DNA of 19,375 nt from JAEUSG01 sp964590225. GTDB lineage: Bacteria; Fibrobacterota; OXYB2-FULL-49-7; JAEUSG01. The stretch spans positions 1-19,375 of the forward strand of contig CAZPWS010000058.1 in NCBI GenBank assembly GCA_964590225.1. The letters are read 5' to 3'. Below, piece after piece: positions 15,705-19,375 of the stretch. Below the pieces are notes generated by a model, which ran no database searches, had not been told where the DNA came from, and was given only the letters and a program-made list of their open reading frames with translations. Made by a program: the position numbers and the translations under genes. The stretch's first letter is position 1; every line of letters starts with the position of its first letter.

Positions 15705-17096
15705 TTACTTGAGAATAATAAGTTCAAATCCCATCCATTTACCTAAACTTGAAAGGGTGTCTATCGACACTCCATATACAAGCGCAGCGTGATGTGTACC
15801 ACCTGCTTGGCTGTAAGCTGAAAGAAATTTAGAGAGAGGTAGTTCAGGCTTCATCCAACCTCGGATTTTTTTGTCGAATTTTTTGTTCTTCCCACCAGAA
15901 ATCATTGTTACCGGAGCAGCAATAAGCGCATATCCAGTGTTAGTCGGGGCGAGGTTTACAAACACAGCTTTACCAGGCTTGAAACAAGCACCAACGGAAA
16001 CCGGCGGTTCTGCATCGGAAAAGGTCCAAGGAATCCGGTGAAAAAGAAGCGGCTTTTGTTCTGCAACAAGCGGATTAATTTCTCCCATGTGGCTCAAGAA
16101 AATGCGACCTCCTTTCCAATCGGGACAAAACATTTCGGTGAAGGAAGTTTCTGGATAAACTTGCATAAGACTTCCTACCAAGGCCGCTGTTAGCACATCA
16201 CCTTCGCCAGCATAGCCTGTGCCGCGCGCCATTGCCTTGCATATGCCCAGAAAAGGCATCATAGGAACACCGCTTTTTTGGGTGACCGTCTGAAAGTTCA
16301 GCGTGAACCCCGATAGCTTTTTTTGATCTATAAAGCGTTCCAGCCCTTGGCTTATGCGAATCGCCTGTCGATGGGCATTATTATCCAACCCCTTGCAGTT
16401 GAACGCTTTCCTGTCCTTTGCCATTTCAGTTTCAACAGAGCGTTCATGGCTGGCCGGTATTAATCCGCTTACATCAGAGGGGGCCACTGTAATTGTTGTA
16501 ATTCCAAGATCACGCTTAAGTTTGTCCGCCGGTACCAAAAAATCACCCATACCAGCAAAAGATTTGCCGATTAACCCCACCCGTGCTTTTCGTAGCGAAG
16601 CAGCCAGCCTCGCCCCTCTCAGATGTTCCCGCACGCGGAGTAACACATCGGATTTCTCAAAGTGGCCTGCCTCAATGGTGAATTGCTTGCCATTTCGCAG
16701 CAAAAGATTACACATGTCCTGTACACCATGTATGCCGTGATTGGTCATTATGAGATCATGAGTTGCGTCTTGACCAAAAGCAAAGTCCGGAGTGGTGTCC
16801 AACACAATGATTGGTAGTTTTGTTTTGCTTAGTATAGAAGCAGATTCTAAGGAAGGAGAGTAGGCCAGATGAAGTGTGATAAGCGCGTCAGGTTTACCAG
16901 ACTCAATTTTCTTAATTGCCAAAGCAAACTCTGATTCAATACAACAGATTGGCGCAATTTCTGTTTCCACGCCGAGTTTTGCAAGAGCTAAGGAGATATT
17001 TCGTAAAAATGAATAGAATGGTTTTCTGAATTCTATATTTATGTCATCGTAAAGTTTTATATAAAACGGCAGCAAACCTGCTTTTAACTTCACCAT
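15705..17096 (-). CDS. L-arabinose/L-fucose isomerase-like sugar isomerase
   Basis: An upstream ATG at 17120 exists, but ATG 17096 has AAGGAG seven bases ahead and avoids overlapping the preceding gene, so it is the likely start, giving 463 residues. Numbered from the longer form, the C-terminal half has the layout of the AraA/FucI fold with all four metal ligands: E306 (GEGDVLTAAL), E329 (SFTEMF), H344 (LSHMGEINP) and H443 or H444 (GGTHHAALVYG). The family interconverts aldoses and ketoses with Mn2+. The N-terminal half is divergent from true L-arabinose isomerases, so the substrate is not assigned. It should be cytoplasmic. It lies between the amidohydrolase (16 bases upstream) and, across the repeat gap, the FGGY kinase, its probable successor in the pathway. 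Confidence 0.88.
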   Translation of the reverse strand: MVKLKAGLLPFYIKLYDDINIEFRKPFYSFLRNISLALAKLGVETEIAPICCIESEFALAIKKIESGKPDALITLHLAYSPSLESASILSKTKLPIIVLDTTPDFAFGQDATHDLIMTNHGIHGVQDMCNLLLRNGKQFTIEAGHFEKSDVLLRVREHLRGARLAASLRKARVGLIGKSFAGMGDFLVPADKLKRDLGITTITVAPSDVSGLIPASHERSVETEMAKDRKAFNCKGLDNNAHRQAIRISQGLERFIDQKKLSGFTLNFQTVTQKSGVPMMPFLGICKAMARGTGYAGEGDVLTAALVGSLMQVYPETSFTEMFCPDWKGGRIFLSHMGEINPLVAEQKPLLFHRIPWTFSDAEPPVSVGACFKPGKAVFVNLAPTNTGYALIAAPVTMISGGKNKKFDKKIRGWMKPELPLSKFLSAYSQAGGTHHAALVYGVSIDTLSSLGKWMGFELIILK

Positions 17097-17112
17097 TTTG
17101 CGCTCCTTGGTT

Positions 17113-18159
17113 TTAATCAATACTACCGCCAGCTTTTTTAATTATCCTTACAGCATTTCCAAAAAAAATATCCTTAATTGCTTCTGTTTTTAGCCCATTT
17201 TCTCTGGCTGCTCTTTTAAACGAAAGCAGCTCTTCATAAAGGAAAAATGTGTGGCTCTTAGCCTCTTCTTCTGCAACCTCTCGCATATTAGAGTCATGAG
17301 ATACATCTCCGTACAACCCCTTCCCTACCAAATTAATATAGCGGCCATTTTCGCAGATGCGTTTCATGCGCATACGAGTGATTGGCAGATCGCTGCCAAA
17401 GAGAATTCTCTGAGGTCCTACTTTACTGATAAGTGATGCAAACACTGTGGAGTTGGTATTAGCTGAAATATCGAATAGTACTTTGTCCGCAACCGATAGT
17501 CTGTCAAAAGCATCCCCCATATCTTCTTCACAATATGCGCGACCTGCATGTGCGATAATTAAGGAGAGATCAGGGTATTTTTCTGCTATAATTAGTATCT
17601 GGGCAACATTTAGTGGATCGCGGATACGGGCATCCCTTGGCACATGCAACATGACAATACCCTGACGATTGTTCATAACTTCAAGCTGGCAATGTGGTAA
17701 AAAATCAAATATGGTGATGCTATTTTTCGGAATGGCCATATCAGCAAGTGACAAATATACTTTTATGCCTAGAAAGCGGCCCCGTTCCAGCTCCTTTTCT
17801 AGCTGGAGACTATCCCAGTCGGGTCGCGCGTATAGGAGCGCAGGAAGATTGCATTTTGCAATATAGGCATTGGCAGCTGCGAAATCTTCCTGTCTTGACG
17901 AAATACTTGAAAAAACAAGCGGAGTTACCTGCTTTCCAGGAAAGAGTAGCTGGTAGGTTTCAAGAAGGTGCTCCATTGGATTATCTGAGGCCACAAGTGA
18001 AGGCCAGGATACTGTACGGCGGACGGTATTCTTTTGCTTTATCCGGAAGCGTTCCAGCCAGACATGGGTGTGAATATCGATTATCCTGTCCGGCAAGAAA
18101 TCCCTTAGTTCATTTTGATATACTTCAGTATCATTATTTTGGATGTTAAAGAGTTTCAT
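17113..18159 (-). CDS. Amidohydrolase_2-family metal-dependent hydrolase, possible lactonase
   Basis: From ATG 18159 the product has 348 residues. A TTG at 18171 would add four residues and overlap the aldolase stop; neither start has a good ribosome site. Numbering from the longer form, metal-site motifs of the amidohydrolase TIM barrel are DIHTH (H34, H36), H176 (MLHVPRD), H208 (IIAHAGR) and the catalytic D261 (FGSDLP). This pattern fits the Amidohydrolase_2 group, which includes sugar lactonases acting after a sugar dehydrogenase, as well as decarboxylases. Next to a Gfo/Idh/MocA dehydrogenase a lactonase role is attractive, but it is inference only. About 80 residues between D261 and the end form the family's C-terminal helices. 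Confidence 0.87.
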   Translation of the reverse strand: MKLFNIQNNDTEVYQNELRDFLPDRIIDIHTHVWLERFRIKQKNTVRRTVSWPSLVASDNPMEHLLETYQLLFPGKQVTPLVFSSISSRQEDFAAANAYIAKCNLPALLYARPDWDSLQLEKELERGRFLGIKVYLSLADMAIPKNSITIFDFLPHCQLEVMNNRQGIVMLHVPRDARIRDPLNVAQILIIAEKYPDLSLIIAHAGRAYCEEDMGDAFDRLSVADKVLFDISANTNSTVFASLISKVGPQRILFGSDLPITRMRMKRICENGRYINLVGKGLYGDVSHDSNMREVAEEEAKSHTFFLYEELLSFKRAARENGLKTEAIKDIFFGNAVRIIKKAGGSID

Positions 18160-18160
18160 A

Positions 18161-18979
18161 TTACAGACCAAATGCTTTTAGTGCTTTTTCCGGTGTCATC
18201 ATGTCGTTAATCACCGCATTGAGTGCATCGATTATTTTAATTGGATTTTTTGCCATAAAAATATTTCGTCCAAAAATAATCCCCCTTGCGCCAGCTTTAA
18301 CGGAGTTCTCTGCCTTCTTAAGCACATCCAAATCTGAATTGAGTTTGTCTGCACCGATAGTGAAAACTGGTACCGGTGTGTTTTCAATCACCTCGGAAAA
18401 ATTTGGGCCGGTGTAGAAGGTCTTTATGAGGTCTGCACCTAACTCAGCCATGATTCGAGATATCCGCTTTACCTTTGCATGAACCTGATCTGCGCTCTTT
18501 TCTTTGTGCTCTACCACATAACATTCGCCGATAAGTGGAATGCCAAGCCGTTCCTTTTGGCGAACTACTTCGCAGAATATCTCCACATTACGGGTTTCGC
18601 GTGCCCTGTCGTCTTTTTCCTCGAGGAAAAGTGAACAGATAACTGCGCCAGCGCCGGACCGTGCTGCCTCTTCTACTGTGGTAGCAATTGTGGTAAAGCC
18701 TTCGCGGTATTCCAGAGGATAATAGAAAGAGGCAGACCAGTTGATGCGCACAACAGGCACCGGTGCCGGCGCAACCGCAAATAGCGGCCAATTGCGTTCA
18801 AGCATAAAACGGGGTAAGAGTAGTGCATCGGTGGTACGGCAATTTTGTATGGCAAGTTCCACCTTTTCGAGGCCAGGCTGGTCGCCGTATTCGGTCACAT
18901 GATCCACCGCTGAAATCACAAGGTTTTTTTTTCCGTTAAACAAACGGCTTAGCCGTAGTTCGATTCCAGAATTTGCCAT
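18161..18979 (-). CDS. Class I aldolase, DeoC/FbaB/LsrF-like
   Basis: The ATG at 18979 is chosen over the upstream one at 19018 because GGAG lies six bases ahead and the longer form would run into the dehydrogenase gene; the product then has 272 residues. It is a TIM-barrel class I aldolase of the DhnA/FbaB/LsrF type. AVDH (D26-H27 from this start) begins the barrel, ELGADLIKTFYTG carries the probable Schiff-base lysine K186, and VKAGARGIIFGRNIF is the phosphate-binding end of the barrel. Family members cleave phosphorylated ketoses or, in LsrF, process phospho-AI-2. Following an isomerase and a kinase, it would cleave the ketose phosphate. The substrate remains unknown. Confidence 0.88.
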   Translation of the reverse strand: MANSGIELRLSRLFNGKKNLVISAVDHVTEYGDQPGLEKVELAIQNCRTTDALLLPRFMLERNWPLFAVAPAPVPVVRINWSASFYYPLEYREGFTTIATTVEEAARSGAGAVICSLFLEEKDDRARETRNVEIFCEVVRQKERLGIPLIGECYVVEHKEKSADQVHAKVKRISRIMAELGADLIKTFYTGPNFSEVIENTPVPVFTIGADKLNSDLDVLKKAENSVKAGARGIIFGRNIFMAKNPIKIIDALNAVINDMMTPEKALKAFGL

Positions 18980-18993
18980 ATTAAGCTCCTGTG

Positions 18994-19375
18994 TTATTTG
19001 TTTTCCCTGTTCTCCCAAATCTTCTTTACTTTTTTATACACCGAATCTGAAATTTTTGGCTCCTTGGGATATGCGCATGGCGCCAAATCCGCGCCCGCCA
19101 CCTTGGGATCCGTGCACCAGTTATCCTTACGAAAAGCATCTCTCATTGCCTTAAGTCTGAAATCCGGAATTTCCATCGGTATATTGTTTTGACAGATCGA
19201 ACGATAAGCCAGTAATCCTGTGATGGTCATGTCAACGGCGGTATAGACATCGATAGCCTCCCGGCCGAAGGGTCTGTCCAGTATCTTTTCGATAAAAGCG
19301 TGCAGCGTAAAGAAGTCAGAGCCGTTATGACCGGCGGGATTTGCGACGCCCGTATGGAACTTCGGGACATAGGAT
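18994..19375 (-). CDS. Gfo/Idh/MocA-family oxidoreductase, C-terminal part
   Basis: The frame is open from the right edge of the window to the stop at 18996-18994, giving the last 126 complete codons of a larger protein; the N-terminal NAD-binding domain lies outside. The visible part carries GHNGSDFFTLHAFIEKI, then AIDVYTAVDMTITGLLAYRSI and MEIPDFR, the typical end of the C-terminal domain in Gfo/Idh/MocA dehydrogenases and the related GH109 glycosidases. The last 50 residues contain two cysteines (NWCTDP, APCAYP) and a lysine-rich end. The aldolase gene starts 14 bases further on, so they share an operon. A sugar or polyol dehydrogenase role is the default guess; the GH109-like alternative cannot be excluded without the N-terminus. 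Confidence 0.85.
   Translation of the reverse strand, partial: SYVPKFHTGVANPAGHNGSDFFTLHAFIEKILDRPFGREAIDVYTAVDMTITGLLAYRSICQNNIPMEIPDFRLKAMRDAFRKDNWCTDPKVAGADLAPCAYPKEPKISDSVYKKVKKIWENRENK

Noticed and set aside
17748..18149. 133-codon plus-strand ORF across the amidohydrolase gene
   Set aside because: It has no recognisable family motif and lies opposite the metal-site coding region of a clear gene.

Overview
The window reads as ordinary chromosome from a Gram-negative, probably anaerobic, carbohydrate-degrading bacterium. An outer-membrane barrel protein of the PorV/UPF0164 type implies an outer membrane. The core genes tilS, ftsH, folP and cdaA are bacterial housekeeping genes, and base composition looks moderately AT-rich throughout. 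The gene mix would suit a Fibrobacterota-, Spirochaetota- or other FCB-like lineage, but this is inference and nothing here fixes the phylum. No rRNA, tRNA, CRISPR array, complete insertion sequence or phage gene was seen.

Layout. (1) Positions 1-336: a 50-bp palindromic repeat joined to the 3' part of a SAM-dependent methyltransferase gene, which looks like a truncated remnant. (2) 297-3847, minus strand: a compact three-gene hemicellulose module of esterase, four-histidine beta-propeller protein and GH43 beta-xylosidase. (3) 3967-12527, plus strand: a DUF4143-type ATPase, a PorV-like outer-membrane protein, then tilS, ftsH, folP, cdaA and a membrane-anchored SUMF1-fold protein. From folP onward the genes overlap, so translation is probably coupled. 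(4) 12550-19375, minus strand: a probable sugar-catabolic operon, read right to left as Gfo/Idh/MocA dehydrogenase (partial), class I aldolase, amidohydrolase, AraA-like isomerase, FGGY kinase, GNAT acetyltransferase and DegT-family aminotransferase.

How the genes work together. The first minus-strand module would deacylate and trim xylan-type oligosaccharides to free pentoses. The second has the order of operations of a sugar pathway (oxidise or hydrolyse a lactone, isomerise, phosphorylate, cleave), but its substrate cannot be assigned from sequence. The plus-strand cluster covers tRNA lysidine modification, membrane proteolysis, folate synthesis and cyclic di-AMP signalling.

The most unusual structural signal is the repeat. 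Two 50-bp copies, 46/50 identical and in opposite orientation, lie at 1-50 and 15575-15624. One sits exactly where homology to the methyltransferase family starts. The other sits in the only large gap of the sugar operon. The other points of interest are the unassigned sugar pathway, the histidine-bearing propeller protein, and a SUMF1-fold protein where cdaR often follows cdaA.
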